Source: an uncultured Lachnospiraceae bacterium
GTDB taxonomy: Bacteria; Bacillota; Clostridia; Lachnospirales; Lachnospiraceae
Assembly (NCBI GenBank): GCA_937916415.1
Contig: CALGGH010000245.1
Coordinates: 1 to 18,007 of the forward strand
Length of the DNA stretch: 18,007 nucleotides
Reading direction: 5' to 3'
In this document: one piece after another, positions 7,109 through 15,704 of the stretch
Position numbering within the stretch: position 1 is the first letter of the stretch
Layout of the letters: the number at the start of each line of letters is the position of its first letter
Program-made: the position numbers and the translations under genes
The notes under the pieces: model-generated
The model's database searches: none
Told to the model about the DNA's origin: nothing
The model's input: the letters and a program-made list of their open reading frames with translations, nothing else

Positions 7109-7708
7109 ATGAATGAGAAGTTTTTTGACCTGAAGAAGGAAAAGCAGGACCGCATGATCAACGCTTCTCTCAGGCTTTTTGCGGAGAACGGATACAAGCA
7201 CTGCTCCACGGACGACATAGTCAGGGAAGCCGGCATCAGCAAGGGACTCCTTTTTCACTATTTCGGTTCCAAGATCGGGCTATATGAGTTTCTCTACGAT
7301 TATTGCGTGAGATTCCTGACGCTCGAGCTTGGCAACTGCGTGTCCGGCTCGGAGACGGATTATTTCAACATCATCAAGGCTGAGGAGCAGGCCAAAAAGA
7401 GCGTGCTCAAATCCTATCCCTACCTGCAGCTTTTCATTGACCGCAGCAGAACCGAGGACGACGAGAACGCGCTTTTTGCAACGAGCGACCTGAGGAATGA
7501 CCTGCAGGCCACGTATGACAGGCTGCTCAATCAGGCCGACCTTTCCAAGTTTCGCAAGGAAGTGGATCCCGCCCTCATCAACGGCATGCTGCAGTCCACG
7601 CTGGGAGCGATCATGGCCGACCAGCTGCACTCGTCCGGCTTCAATTCAGACAGGTATTATAAAGAAGGAATCAAATACGTAAATTTATTGCAGAACATTT
7701 GTTATTAA
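7109..7708 (+). CDS. TetR/AcrR-family transcriptional regulator
   Basis: A 199-residue protein with an N-terminal TetR helix-turn-helix. A helix with ASLRLFAENGY is followed by the DDIVREAGISKGLLFHYFGSK segment (about residues 32-52), which is the canonical recognition region and YF signature. The remaining 145 residues form the variable ligand-binding/dimerisation part and do not reveal the ligand. The start ATG has a GGAG spaced 7 bases away. A promoter and an operator-like repeat lie just upstream, which suggests autoregulation. The LEA/YtxH-like gene follows after 25 bases with its own ribosome binding site, so the two probably share a transcript and that gene is the likely target. Confidence 0.92.
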   Translation: MNEKFFDLKKEKQDRMINASLRLFAENGYKHCSTDDIVREAGISKGLLFHYFGSKIGLYEFLYDYCVRFLTLELGNCVSGSETDYFNIIKAEEQAKKSVLKSYPYLQLFIDRSRTEDDENALFATSDLRNDLQATYDRLLNQADLSKFRKEVDPALINGMLQSTLGAIMADQLHSSGFNSDRYYKEGIKYVNLLQNICY

Positions 7709-7733
7709 TCAATCAGTTCGAAAGGAGTAAGTC

Positions 7734-8357
7734 ATGGCAAAAGGTCTCGGAAAGTTTCTGCTCACCACCAGCGTTCTCGCGGGCGCGGCAGTTGGTTCAT
7801 ATCTCTATCTCAAAAAGGAAGGCATAATCGACGAGGATTCCGCACAGAACCTGCGTGAAAAGGTAAGGTCGGACGCCGCCGAGGTCATCGGCAAGGAGCG
7901 CACCTACGTGGACATATGCGACGTGGACAAGGCTGGTCCCCTGCCCGAAAAAACTTCCGAGAAGCCAAAAGAGGCAAAGGAAGCAAAGGCTGCCGCCGAA
8001 GCTGCCGGCGAGGCCAGGGAAAAGGTCAGCGAGGTCGCAGGCGAGGTCAGGGAAAAGGTGTCCGAAGCAGCTGAGGAAACCTCCAAAAAGGCAAAGGGCG
8101 TGATCTCCAAGATCAAGGATGCGGTTAAAAAGACCGATGAGGCTGAGGCTCCGGCAGAGAATGCAGGCAAGGACGCAGCCGCTAAGGCCGAAGATGCAGC
8201 CGACAAAGCCAGGGACGCAGTCAAGGATGCCGGAACCGCCGCTCAGGCACAGGCGGAGAAATTTGAGCCCCTCACTGCTCCCAAAATAAATGCTGCCGAC
8301 GGCAGATCAACCATCGGCAACATTGAAAGCGAGAATTTCTTTAACGACGAGCAATAA
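7734..8357 (+). CDS. Membrane-anchored LEA/YtxH-like helical repeat protein
   Basis: A 207-residue protein. Residues 1-7 are short and basic. Residues 8-26 (LLTTSVLAGAAVGSYLYL region) form a Gly/Ala-rich membrane helix like that of YtxH stress proteins, probably leaving the rest in the cytoplasm. From about 75 to 177 it is almost all Ala, Glu, Lys, Asp and Val in amphipathic helix, with an 11-residue period: GEAREKVSEVA (92-102) and GEVREKVSEAA (103-113) are direct copies. This is the pattern of group-3 LEA proteins linked to desiccation and osmotic tolerance. The C-terminal 30 residues are distinct (INAADGRSTIGNIESENFF), possibly a short binding motif. AAAGGAG precedes the ATG. It is cotranscribed with the TetR gene. 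Function as a stress or envelope protein is inferred from composition. Confidence 0.75.
   Translation: MAKGLGKFLLTTSVLAGAAVGSYLYLKKEGIIDEDSAQNLREKVRSDAAEVIGKERTYVDICDVDKAGPLPEKTSEKPKEAKEAKAAAEAAGEAREKVSEVAGEVREKVSEAAEETSKKAKGVISKIKDAVKKTDEAEAPAENAGKDAAAKAEDAADKARDAVKDAGTAAQAQAEKFEPLTAPKINAADGRSTIGNIESENFFNDEQ
8007..8072 (+). repeat. 33-bp tandem repeat within the LEA-like gene
   Basis: Two adjacent 33-base units (8007-8039 and 8040-8072) each encode an 11-residue helix unit beginning GE(A/V)REKVSE. Most nucleotide differences are silent or conservative, which points to duplication followed by divergence. Confidence 0.7.
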
Positions 8358-8380
8358 GCCCATGCGAACCATATAAAGGT

Positions 8381-9274
8381 CTACTGTGGAGTGATCGTAT
8401 CCTCCACGGGCTGACCCGGCTTAGATCTGGCCTTGAGTATCTCATCCTTGAGATCCAGGGTCTTTTCTTTCATCCTGGAATTGATAGCCTTGGAAGAAAG
8501 CAGCCTGGCTATGATCTTGGCCGCCTGGTCATACTTTTCAAACCGAACGGAAAGGGCCGCTATCAGATAGTCAACCGTCATGTCGTCCATGCCGCAGATC
8601 GGCGGATTCTCGGTGGCCCTCGCGCTTACGAGACCTTCAAGGGCATTCTCCAGGAATTCCCTCTCCAGGCTCATGGTCTCGGCCACTTCCACGTGATAAT
8701 TCGGATCGGACTGATCCAGGGACATCCACTTGCTCCTGAGGAGCCAGCCGGCCTTCAGGCAGATGTAAGCCTTTTCGGAGTTCTTGGCCTGCTTGACTAT
8801 GGCATTGGCCAGGGTCATCTGATACCTGTTGATGGCCTCGTCATAGGTGTACACTTCCTTGTCCGGATCAACCGGCCTGAAATTCTGCGCGATCTCCTTT
8901 TTGACGTTCTTGCGCTGATTGTCGGTCAGGCTTCCCCAGTTTCTGGACAGTGCGGCACATCCGCAATAAGGGCACATGGTCACGTCATACTTGAGCGGCT
9001 CTATGAAATCGTAGAGCGGGCGCAGATCCCTGTCGGTTCCTACCAGCTTGGCCTTGTTCGCCTTGACCGCCAGTGTCTTGAAGTCCCTGTCGCACGCGGG
9101 GCACTTGCAGCTTCTCTTGAGCAGGAAGTCCTCCTCCTTGATCTGAGGTTCCTCGGGAACGGCTTCCTCAGCATTGTTTATGCCTGCCTCGGCCTCCAGA
9201 TCCGGATCCTCGTACAGCTTCATGCCGTCGAGTCCGCCAAGTCCCAGTTTGCCTAATCCTGATAATAATCCCAT
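8381..9274 (-). CDS. DUF2225 family protein with zinc-ribbon cysteines
   Basis: A 297-residue protein. It opens with a Gly/Leu-rich stretch (1-15) and an acidic linker, then has paired cysteines CPAC (58-61) and CPYCG (101-105) separated by about 40 residues. This layout, together with DRDLRPLYDFIEPLKYDV and the AALSRNWGSLT region, is characteristic of DUF2225. The C-terminal half is helical and TPR-like (residues about 145-285, with the YDQAAKIIARLL segment). The function of the family is unknown, and zinc binding is inferred. The start has AGGAG 10 bases upstream. It is the last gene of the minus-strand run, 57 bases after glnS, and converges on the LEA-like gene across 23 bases without a visible terminator. 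Confidence 0.85.
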   Translation of the reverse strand: MGLLSGLGKLGLGGLDGMKLYEDPDLEAEAGINNAEEAVPEEPQIKEEDFLLKRSCKCPACDRDFKTLAVKANKAKLVGTDRDLRPLYDFIEPLKYDVTMCPYCGCAALSRNWGSLTDNQRKNVKKEIAQNFRPVDPDKEVYTYDEAINRYQMTLANAIVKQAKNSEKAYICLKAGWLLRSKWMSLDQSDPNYHVEVAETMSLEREFLENALEGLVSARATENPPICGMDDMTVDYLIAALSVRFEKYDQAAKIIARLLSSKAINSRMKEKTLDLKDEILKARSKPGQPVEDTITPQ

Positions 9275-9331
9275 TGTCTTAAGTCTCCTATCACTTATAA
9301 CTCACATCTCGATCATGTTAGATATCAATTG

Positions 9332-11050
9332 TTATTTTGGCAAAACAAACGAACTCTTGAGGGAAACGATCCTGTTGAACACGGGTGCGCCCTCCTTGGA
9401 GTCCTTGTAATCCACGGTAAAGAATCCCTGTCTCACGAACTGGAAGCTGTCATAAGCCTTAGCAGATGCAAGTGAAGGCTCCAGGCAGCAGTTTTCCAGG
9501 GTAGTCAGCGAATTCGGATTGAGATTCAGGCTGCCGTCCTCGTTGTAGACGCCCTTTTCCTCATCAATTATGTTTTCATACAGCCTGACGGTGGCCTTCA
9601 GCGCCGTAGCGGCATTGACCCAGTGAATGGTTCCCTTTACCTTGCGGCCGTCCGGTGAATCGCCGCCCTTGGTGGCGGGATCATACGTGCAGTGAATGCA
9701 GGTGACGTTACCCGCCTCATCCTTTTCAAAGGAGGTGCAGGTCACGAAGTAGGCATGCATCAGCCTGACTTCATTGCCGGGGAAAAGCCTGAAGTACTTC
9801 TTGGGCGGTTCTTCCATGAAATCCTCACGGTCTATGTACAGTTCCCTGCTGAAGGGCACCTTGCGGGAGCCGAGACTCTCGTTCTCCAGGTTGTTGGCAA
9901 CCTCGAGCTCCTCGGTCTGTCCCTCCGGATAATTGTCTATGACGAGCTTAACGGGGTCAAGCACCGCCATCACGCGTGGCCTTGATACCTTCAGGTCCTC
10001 ACGGATGCAGTATTCCAGCATCGAGTATTCGGCAGAGGCGTTGGCCTTGGAGACTCCGCAGAGCTCCACGAACCTGCGGATCGACTCGGGCGTGAAGCCG
10101 CGGCGTCTGAGTGCCGCGATGGAAACGAGCCTGGGATCGTCCCATCCGTCCACGATGCCGTCCTCAACGAGCTTCTTGATGTATCTCTTGCCGGTCACCA
10201 CGTTGGTCAGGTACATCTTGGCAAACTCTATCTGGCGGGGCGCATGACGGGGGTCGCTCTTGAAACCGGCCTCTATCAGAACCCAGTCATAAAGGGGCCT
10301 GTGATCCTCGAATTCCAGCGTGCAGATGGAGTCCGTGATGCCCTCGATGGCATCCTCGATTGGATGAGCGAAGTCATACATCGGATAAATGCACCATTTG
10401 TCGCCGGTATTGTGATGCGTCATGTGGGCAACCCTGTAAATGACGGGATCCCTCATGTTCATGTTGGGGCTGGCCATGTCGATCCTGGCCCTGAGCGTCA
10501 TCGTGCCGTCCTCGTACGCGCCGTTTTTCATTTCCTCAAAAAGCCTGAGGTTTTCCTCGACAGGCCTGTCCCTGTCCGGGTCATCACGTCCGGGCTCGGT
10601 CAGCGTGCCGCGGTATTCCCTGATCTGGTCAGCGGTCAGCTCCGACACGTATGCCTTGCCTGCCTTGATCAGCCTGATGGCTGCCTCATACATCCGGTCG
10701 AAATAATCGGATGCGAAGAAAAGCCTGTCCTCAAAATCAGCACCCAGCCACTGCACGTCTGCCTTGATGGACTCGACGAACTCGTTCTTTTCCCTGGTTG
10801 GATTGGTATCGTCGAACCTGAGGTTAAACTTGCCGCCATACTGCCTGGCCAGGCCGTAGTTTAAGAGTATGCTCTTGGCATGACCTATGTGCAGGTAGCC
10901 ATTGGGTTCCGGCGGAAATCGGGTCATCACGTGATCATACACGCCATCCTTTAAATCCTCATCGATGATCCGCTCTATGAAGTTTCTGGAATCCGCGGAA
11001 TTTCCCGCTTCCTCCGGGCTTGTTGCCGATTCGTTCACGTTCTCTGCCAT
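9332..11050 (-). CDS. glnS: Glutaminyl-tRNA synthetase
   Basis: A 572-residue class I synthetase that joins glutamine to tRNA-Gln. Evidence: the FPPEPNGYLHIGHAKS segment with HIGH at 54-57, LRFDDTNP (78-84), the GWDDPRL block (302-308), and a C-terminal anticodon-binding beta-barrel region (ENESLGSRKVPFSRELYI, DREDFMEEPPKKYFRL, ATALKATVRL). The length suits GlnRS without a YqeY extension. The KMSKS loop, normally close to MSKR in GlnRS, reads VTGKR (285-289), keeping Lys and Arg but losing Met and Ser. The region on both sides is otherwise normal. GAGGTAAG precedes the ATG. It lies 47 bases downstream of the AICAR transformylase gene and probably shares its transcript. GlnRS rather than GluRS is clear from the overall sequence. 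Confidence 0.93.
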   Translation of the reverse strand: MAENVNESATSPEEAGNSADSRNFIERIIDEDLKDGVYDHVMTRFPPEPNGYLHIGHAKSILLNYGLARQYGGKFNLRFDDTNPTREKNEFVESIKADVQWLGADFEDRLFFASDYFDRMYEAAIRLIKAGKAYVSELTADQIREYRGTLTEPGRDDPDRDRPVEENLRLFEEMKNGAYEDGTMTLRARIDMASPNMNMRDPVIYRVAHMTHHNTGDKWCIYPMYDFAHPIEDAIEGITDSICTLEFEDHRPLYDWVLIEAGFKSDPRHAPRQIEFAKMYLTNVVTGKRYIKKLVEDGIVDGWDDPRLVSIAALRRRGFTPESIRRFVELCGVSKANASAEYSMLEYCIREDLKVSRPRVMAVLDPVKLVIDNYPEGQTEELEVANNLENESLGSRKVPFSRELYIDREDFMEEPPKKYFRLFPGNEVRLMHAYFVTCTSFEKDEAGNVTCIHCTYDPATKGGDSPDGRKVKGTIHWVNAATALKATVRLYENIIDEEKGVYNEDGSLNLNPNSLTTLENCCLEPSLASAKAYDSFQFVRQGFFTVDYKDSKEGAPVFNRIVSLKSSFVLPK

Positions 11051-11097
11051 TTTCTTACCTCGTAATTTATTTGGACGTATCTAAAGTCTGCTTCATA

Positions 11098-12276
11098 TTA
11101 ATGGTGGAAAAGCCTGATCCCGGTGAAGCACATAACCATGCCGTACTTGTCGGCCGTGGCGATGACGTTGTCATCCCTGACGGATCCGCCGGGCTGTGCT
11201 ATGTACTTGACGCCGCTCTTGTGCGCCCTTTCCACGTTGTCTCCGAAGGGAAAGAAAGCATCCGATCCGAGCGTCACGTCACTGAGTCCGGACAGCCAAT
11301 CCTTTTTGGCTTCCCTGCTAAAGACCTCGGGCTTAGTCCTAAAGGTTCTCTGCCATGCGCCGTCTGCCAGCACGTCCTCATACTCGTCACCGATATAGAG
11401 GTCGATGGCGTTGTCACGGTCAGCCCTGCCGATCGAATCCACGAAATCCAGCCCCAGCACCTGAGGTGACTGACGCAGGTACCAGTTGTCGGCCTTGCTG
11501 CCGGCGAGCCTGGTGCAGTGGATCCTGGACTGCTGTCCGGCGCCTATTCCGATCGCCTGCCCGTCTTTTACGTAGCAAACGGAATTGGACTGGGTATATT
11601 TAAGGGTGATCATGCCGACCGCCATGTCTATGCGGGCCTGATCCGTGATCTCCTTATTGGCCGTTACGACATTGGCAAAAAGGGCGTCGTCTATGACGAG
11701 CTCGTTCCTGCCCTGCTCGAAGGTGACTCCGTAGACCTGCTTGCGCTCGACCGGGGCCGGCTTATAGCTCTCATCCATCTGAAGCACGCAGTAGTTGCCC
11801 TTTTTCTTGGCCTTCAGTATATTCAGGGCTTCATCCGTGTATCCCGGTGCTATCACGCCGTCAGAAACCTCGGGCTTGATGAGCATCGCAGTCTCCTCGT
11901 CGCAGACGTCCGAAAGCGAGATGAAGTCTCCGAAGGAGCTCATCCTGTCTGCGCCCCTGGCCCTGGCGTATGCGCAGGCCAGCGGACTGAGCCTGGCGTC
12001 GGGCCCAACCCAGTATATCTGCCTCTCCACCTCCGAAAGGGGCTGGCCTACGGCAGCTCCTGCGGGCGACACGTGCTTAAAGCTCGTGGCTGCCGGGAGT
12101 CCCGTGGCCTTTTTTAGCTCACTGACCAGCTGATAGCCGTTTAGGGCATCCAGCAGGTTGATATAGCCCGGGCGGCCGTTCAAAACGGTCACGGGCAGGT
12201 CGGATCCGTCCTCCATGAAGACCCTCGAGGGCTTCTGGTTGGGATTGCATCCGTATTTCAGTTCCAATTCATTCAT
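11098..12276 (-). CDS. AICAR transformylase, stand-alone (no IMP cyclohydrolase domain)
   Basis: The 392-residue protein matches the AICAR transformylase part of PurH, which adds a formyl group from 10-formyl-THF to AICAR to give FAICAR, the penultimate step to IMP. Seen: ELELKYGCNPNQKPS at the start, the catalytic SFKHVSPAGAA with Lys67-His68, QSNSVCYVKDGQAIGIGAGQQSR, the SDAFFPFGDN segment, YIAQPGGSVRD, and the family C-terminus GMVMCFTGIRLFHH. PurH is normally about 510-530 residues with an N-terminal MGS-like cyclohydrolase domain. That domain is wholly absent and not truncated by a frameshift, because the start has a clean AGGAGG. Its missing activity is supplied by the PurO-type gene 49 bases upstream. 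A purH label would be imprecise. Confidence 0.93.
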   Translation of the reverse strand: MNELELKYGCNPNQKPSRVFMEDGSDLPVTVLNGRPGYINLLDALNGYQLVSELKKATGLPAATSFKHVSPAGAAVGQPLSEVERQIYWVGPDARLSPLACAYARARGADRMSSFGDFISLSDVCDEETAMLIKPEVSDGVIAPGYTDEALNILKAKKKGNYCVLQMDESYKPAPVERKQVYGVTFEQGRNELVIDDALFANVVTANKEITDQARIDMAVGMITLKYTQSNSVCYVKDGQAIGIGAGQQSRIHCTRLAGSKADNWYLRQSPQVLGLDFVDSIGRADRDNAIDLYIGDEYEDVLADGAWQRTFRTKPEVFSREAKKDWLSGLSDVTLGSDAFFPFGDNVERAHKSGVKYIAQPGGSVRDDNVIATADKYGMVMCFTGIRLFHH

Positions 12277-12325
12277 GATCCATCCTCCTGAAATCCCCGG
12301 CGAGAAACCCTCCCCGAAGATGCTC

Positions 12326-13036
12326 TTACTGATGTCTGTTCACGATGCGGGTCTCGTAGCTGCCATCCGCAATATTTATGAATCTGACGAAAAGCGAAAC
12401 CTTGTTGTCCTCGTTAAGGGCATTCCAAAGCTTCTCGGTCATCTCGTCGATGCCGTCATCCAGGGCCACGCACTTAGGCTCGCCCTCAAAGCTCGGCAGC
12501 GGATCACCGTCACCCACGTAAGTATGGATGATCCTGCCCTCTCCGTCCACGGGAGTCTCATATGCATAGGTATATCTGTCGCATCCGGACGCATCCGAAT
12601 TGCTCTTTAATATGGAAAGCGCGAAGTCGTACCTGCCGTTCTCAATATTCATAACGCCCGATATTCTAGGTGTGTAATTGGGTGCGTCAGGCTCGTGTTC
12701 CCTGGATTCCAGGCTCTTTTTCATCTCAATGCCTTTTTCAAGGCCCTCATATATGGTGTCGGTCTGATCGCCGTTGGTCACGATGGTGGCATTGCCCAGC
12801 ACCCTGACCGGCGAATAGATGATCAGGCTCGGATCGGACAGAAGCGCCGGATCATGAGCCTCGGTTCTGATGCCCTCGCCGTCTTCCACGAACACGCGGT
12901 TACGGCTGTTAGTGCTTCGTCCCATGATGAAATATGCGGTGACGGCATGCCTGCCGTCAGCCGACTTGCCCATGAGGACCCCTCGTCCGGGATAGGAGTT
13001 CCCGGAAAGATACTCGTACGGATCGATCTTTTTCAT
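12326..13036 (-). CDS. purO: IMP cyclohydrolase, PurO type
   Basis: The 236-residue protein resembles the PurO-type IMP cyclohydrolase, first known from archaea and also found in Clostridia. It closes the ring of FAICAR to make IMP. Recognisable blocks are SGNSYPGRGVLMGKS, AYFIMGRSTNSRNRVF, the IIYSPVRVLGNATIVTNGDQTDTI region, APNYTPRISGVMNI and LWNALNEDNKVSLFVR. The fold is NTN-hydrolase-like and unrelated to the PurH cyclohydrolase domain. The start codon overlaps the TAA stop of the GGDEF-EAL gene (TAATG). A GAGGAG at 13048-13053, inside that gene, serves as ribosome binding site, so translation of the two is probably coupled. The AICAR transformylase gene follows, so the two last steps to IMP are encoded side by side. 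Confidence 0.9.
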   Translation of the reverse strand: MKKIDPYEYLSGNSYPGRGVLMGKSADGRHAVTAYFIMGRSTNSRNRVFVEDGEGIRTEAHDPALLSDPSLIIYSPVRVLGNATIVTNGDQTDTIYEGLEKGIEMKKSLESREHEPDAPNYTPRISGVMNIENGRYDFALSILKSNSDASGCDRYTYAYETPVDGEGRIIHTYVGDGDPLPSFEGEPKCVALDDGIDEMTEKLWNALNEDNKVSLFVRFINIADGSYETRIVNRHQ

Positions 13037-15690
13037 TATAAATATTTCTCCTCAAAATCTTTCTGCGGCAGGGGCCTGCTGAAATAGAAGCCCTGCACCA
13101 TGCGCACGTCCATGTCGGAGAGCACCTCAAACTGCTCCACGGTCTCTATGCCCTCCATGCATATGGACTTGCCTATCATCTTGGCCAGCATCGCTATGTA
13201 CCTGACGAAGGCCTGTGAATACGAATCGCTCGCAAGCTCCCTGACGAAGCTCTGATCCACCTTGATCACGTCGATGGGCAGCTCCCTGATGTGGTTGAGG
13301 GACGAATATCCGGTACCAAAGTCATCCAGGGCCAGCCTGCATCCGAGGCTCCTGATGGCCGCCAGCACTTCCTTCATCTTGTGCATGTCGTTGATGGCCA
13401 GGCTCTCGGTAACCTCCAGCGTGAGGTTGTGGGGATCTATGCCGGTTTCCTCGATGGTACGCTGCACTATCTGCACTATGTCAGGCTGCACCAGCTGCAC
13501 CACGCTGAGGTTCACGTTTACCTTGTAGTTGGGATGTCCGTTGTCGTTCCATGACTTGCAGGCCTCGCAGGCCTTCCGCAGCACGTGTGCGCCTATGGGA
13601 ACTATTAGCCCTAAGTATTCCGCGAATGGAATGAAGTCCGCCGGCGATACGAAGCCCAGTCCCGGGCTGTCCCACCTGACCAGGGCCTCCGCGCCCACGC
13701 ACGGCGTCCCGTCCAGCTGAATGTCCATGATCGGCTGGAAATATACGAGGAATTCCTCGAAGCCGCGGCTCGCGGCGTCCCTCATGTGCTTTTCCATGTC
13801 GAGACGCTTGCTGGATTCCGTGTCCATGTCCCTGTTGTAGACCGCGACCTTGTTCTTGCCGCCCTTTTTGGCCTCGTACATGGTGATGTCGGCCTTTTTG
13901 ATCAGGTCCTGCACCTGGGTGCCCTCCGTGGGGAAGGTCACCACGCCCATGCTCATGGTGCAGTAATAATCCGCGTCCTTGAGGAACCAGGGACGGGTAA
14001 AAATGGCCTTGATGTCAGTAATGATGCGGTCTATGTCATAATATGAACCCGGCGGAATGATGATGACGAACTCGTCTCCGCCCATTCGATAACAAGTGTT
14101 CTCGACTCCTTCCACCCTGGCGAAGCTGTGAGCTATCGACTGCAGGAGGATGTCTCCGTACTGATGGCCGAGGCCGTCGTTGATGTGCTTGAAATCGTCC
14201 AGGTCCAGATAAAGCAGCGCACCCCTGGTGTTCTCGGTCATGGCGCTGTCCACGAATTTGGCCAGGTCGCGCTCGCAGCACATGCGGTTAAAGAGGCCGG
14301 TCAGGAAATCCGTGTAGGCCAGCTGCTCTATGCGCTTCTGGTTTTTCTTTTTCTCGGTGACGTCCAGGATCGAGCAGAGCAGCGCATCTGTCTGCCCCAT
14401 CCATACGACCTTGGAGTAATACAGCTCGTAATAGGAGTCCCTTTCTCCATAATAGATCTCGACGGAGCCGGACTCCGAATCCTCCGGAATGGCGGATTCA
14501 AAAAGGCTGACCAGCGGCTTGTTCACCTCCCTGTCTGCCTTGATCTCCGAAGTAAAAGCAGCCACCATGGTCCTGTTGGTGTACTGCAGCACGCCGGTCC
14601 TTAAGTCCCTGACGTATACGGAAGTTCCCACGTTGTCGAGGGTATTCCTGACGCTCTCGAAGGAGCTGGCGATGTTGATCTCATATCTCCTGCGCTCAAT
14701 GATGGACTCCACGATCTTGGTGGCGTCGGAAAGGAAATTGATCTCATCCACGCTCCAGTAGCGTTCCTCGTCGCAGGCATCATAACAGGCATACATGTAC
14801 GCAGGCCTGTCGGAAGACTTGATCGGGACCACGACCATGGACTTAACGTCCTGATTGGCCATTTCACGGGCCCATTCGGGATTGATCACGCTCGATTCGC
14901 CTGACACTGACAGGAGCTTGTTGCCGGTCAGGAATGAAAAACGCGGCAGGTTCCGGCTTCTCTCGAACTTAGGCACTATGCCGGGTGCGTACCACTCGGC
15001 CATGATGTCCATGAGACTGGGATCCAAAATGTTGGTAATGTATATGTGAGCGCTGCTAACGTGCAGGTATTCACCTATGAGCTTGAGGGCGGCAGCCGAC
15101 AGCGATTCCGCGATCTCATCCTTGCCCATCAGCTGCACGATCTGCGTCATGACCTCGGAGCGCCTGAGGGCCTCGCCCAGCTCCGCCTCGGAATAGCGGC
15201 TCCGCCTGTTCTCGGCCTCGGCGTTGACGGCCAGGATGCGGGCTCCGACCTGATAGGCCGTGGTCTCACGGATCAGATCCAGCGCATCCTGCATCTTTTC
15301 ATAGGTAATGATGCGTGAAAAAGGCCCCTGTGCATCGCCTTCCTCGTCTGATTCATGCGTGACTCCGATGACCACCCAGGTGACCAGGGGCTGTCCGTTG
15401 ACGCGGGCCGTGGTCACGCCAAGCTTGACGTTGCCGGCGGCGACGTCCTCGATCACCTGATCCTCCAGTGCGCTCTCGGTCAGCCTGTAAAAGACGTCCG
15501 CGACCAGGTCGGCGGGCACGTGACTGACCAGCCTGTCCACCTCGTCCTCAGGGCCGCTGATCTCGGTCACCGGCACTCCCGCGGAATCCAGGCAATAGGC
15601 ATAAACGCCGGCCACAAGAGAAAAGCTCTCCTGCAGCTGGTTAAGGTAATCAATGTCTATGAGTCTGTCTCTGCCTCTGTTTATCTGCAT
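13036..15690 (-). CDS. Soluble GGDEF-EAL c-di-GMP enzyme with sensory domains
   Basis: The 884-residue protein starts at the ATG at 15690. An in-frame ATG at 15732 lies inside a palindrome, and neither has a clear Shine-Dalgarno. Layout: PocR-like N-terminal sensor (about 14-110), helical linker, GAF-like domain (about 180-335), PAS-like domain (about 343-445), GGDEF (about 455-620), EAL (about 635-880). There are no membrane segments. GGDEF is intact (RMGGDEF, motif 537-541), with LYLDLDDFKHINDGLGH upstream. The RxxD inhibitory site is missing (G and N in the R and D places). EAL looks catalytic: EAL 668-670, N727, E759 and E762 (EVTES), DDFGTG 789-794, K810, D812, E846, E849 and QG at 866. 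It may make c-di-GMP, hydrolyse it to pGpG, or both. It follows guaB and overlaps purO. The PocR assignment is the least certain. Confidence 0.92.
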   Translation of the reverse strand: MQINRGRDRLIDIDYLNQLQESFSLVAGVYAYCLDSAGVPVTEISGPEDEVDRLVSHVPADLVADVFYRLTESALEDQVIEDVAAGNVKLGVTTARVNGQPLVTWVVIGVTHESDEEGDAQGPFSRIITYEKMQDALDLIRETTAYQVGARILAVNAEAENRRSRYSEAELGEALRRSEVMTQIVQLMGKDEIAESLSAAALKLIGEYLHVSSAHIYITNILDPSLMDIMAEWYAPGIVPKFERSRNLPRFSFLTGNKLLSVSGESSVINPEWAREMANQDVKSMVVVPIKSSDRPAYMYACYDACDEERYWSVDEINFLSDATKIVESIIERRRYEINIASSFESVRNTLDNVGTSVYVRDLRTGVLQYTNRTMVAAFTSEIKADREVNKPLVSLFESAIPEDSESGSVEIYYGERDSYYELYYSKVVWMGQTDALLCSILDVTEKKKNQKRIEQLAYTDFLTGLFNRMCCERDLAKFVDSAMTENTRGALLYLDLDDFKHINDGLGHQYGDILLQSIAHSFARVEGVENTCYRMGGDEFVIIIPPGSYYDIDRIITDIKAIFTRPWFLKDADYYCTMSMGVVTFPTEGTQVQDLIKKADITMYEAKKGGKNKVAVYNRDMDTESSKRLDMEKHMRDAASRGFEEFLVYFQPIMDIQLDGTPCVGAEALVRWDSPGLGFVSPADFIPFAEYLGLIVPIGAHVLRKACEACKSWNDNGHPNYKVNVNLSVVQLVQPDIVQIVQRTIEETGIDPHNLTLEVTESLAINDMHKMKEVLAAIRSLGCRLALDDFGTGYSSLNHIRELPIDVIKVDQSFVRELASDSYSQAFVRYIAMLAKMIGKSICMEGIETVEQFEVLSDMDVRMVQGFYFSRPLPQKDFEEKYL

Positions 15691-15704
15691 GATAATAACA
15701 TGGA

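Noticed and set aside
15680..15700. TG-extended TATTAT as a promoter for the GGDEF-EAL gene
   Set aside because: The predicted start would fall inside the first codons of the gene and no -35 is present, so it is probably chance.
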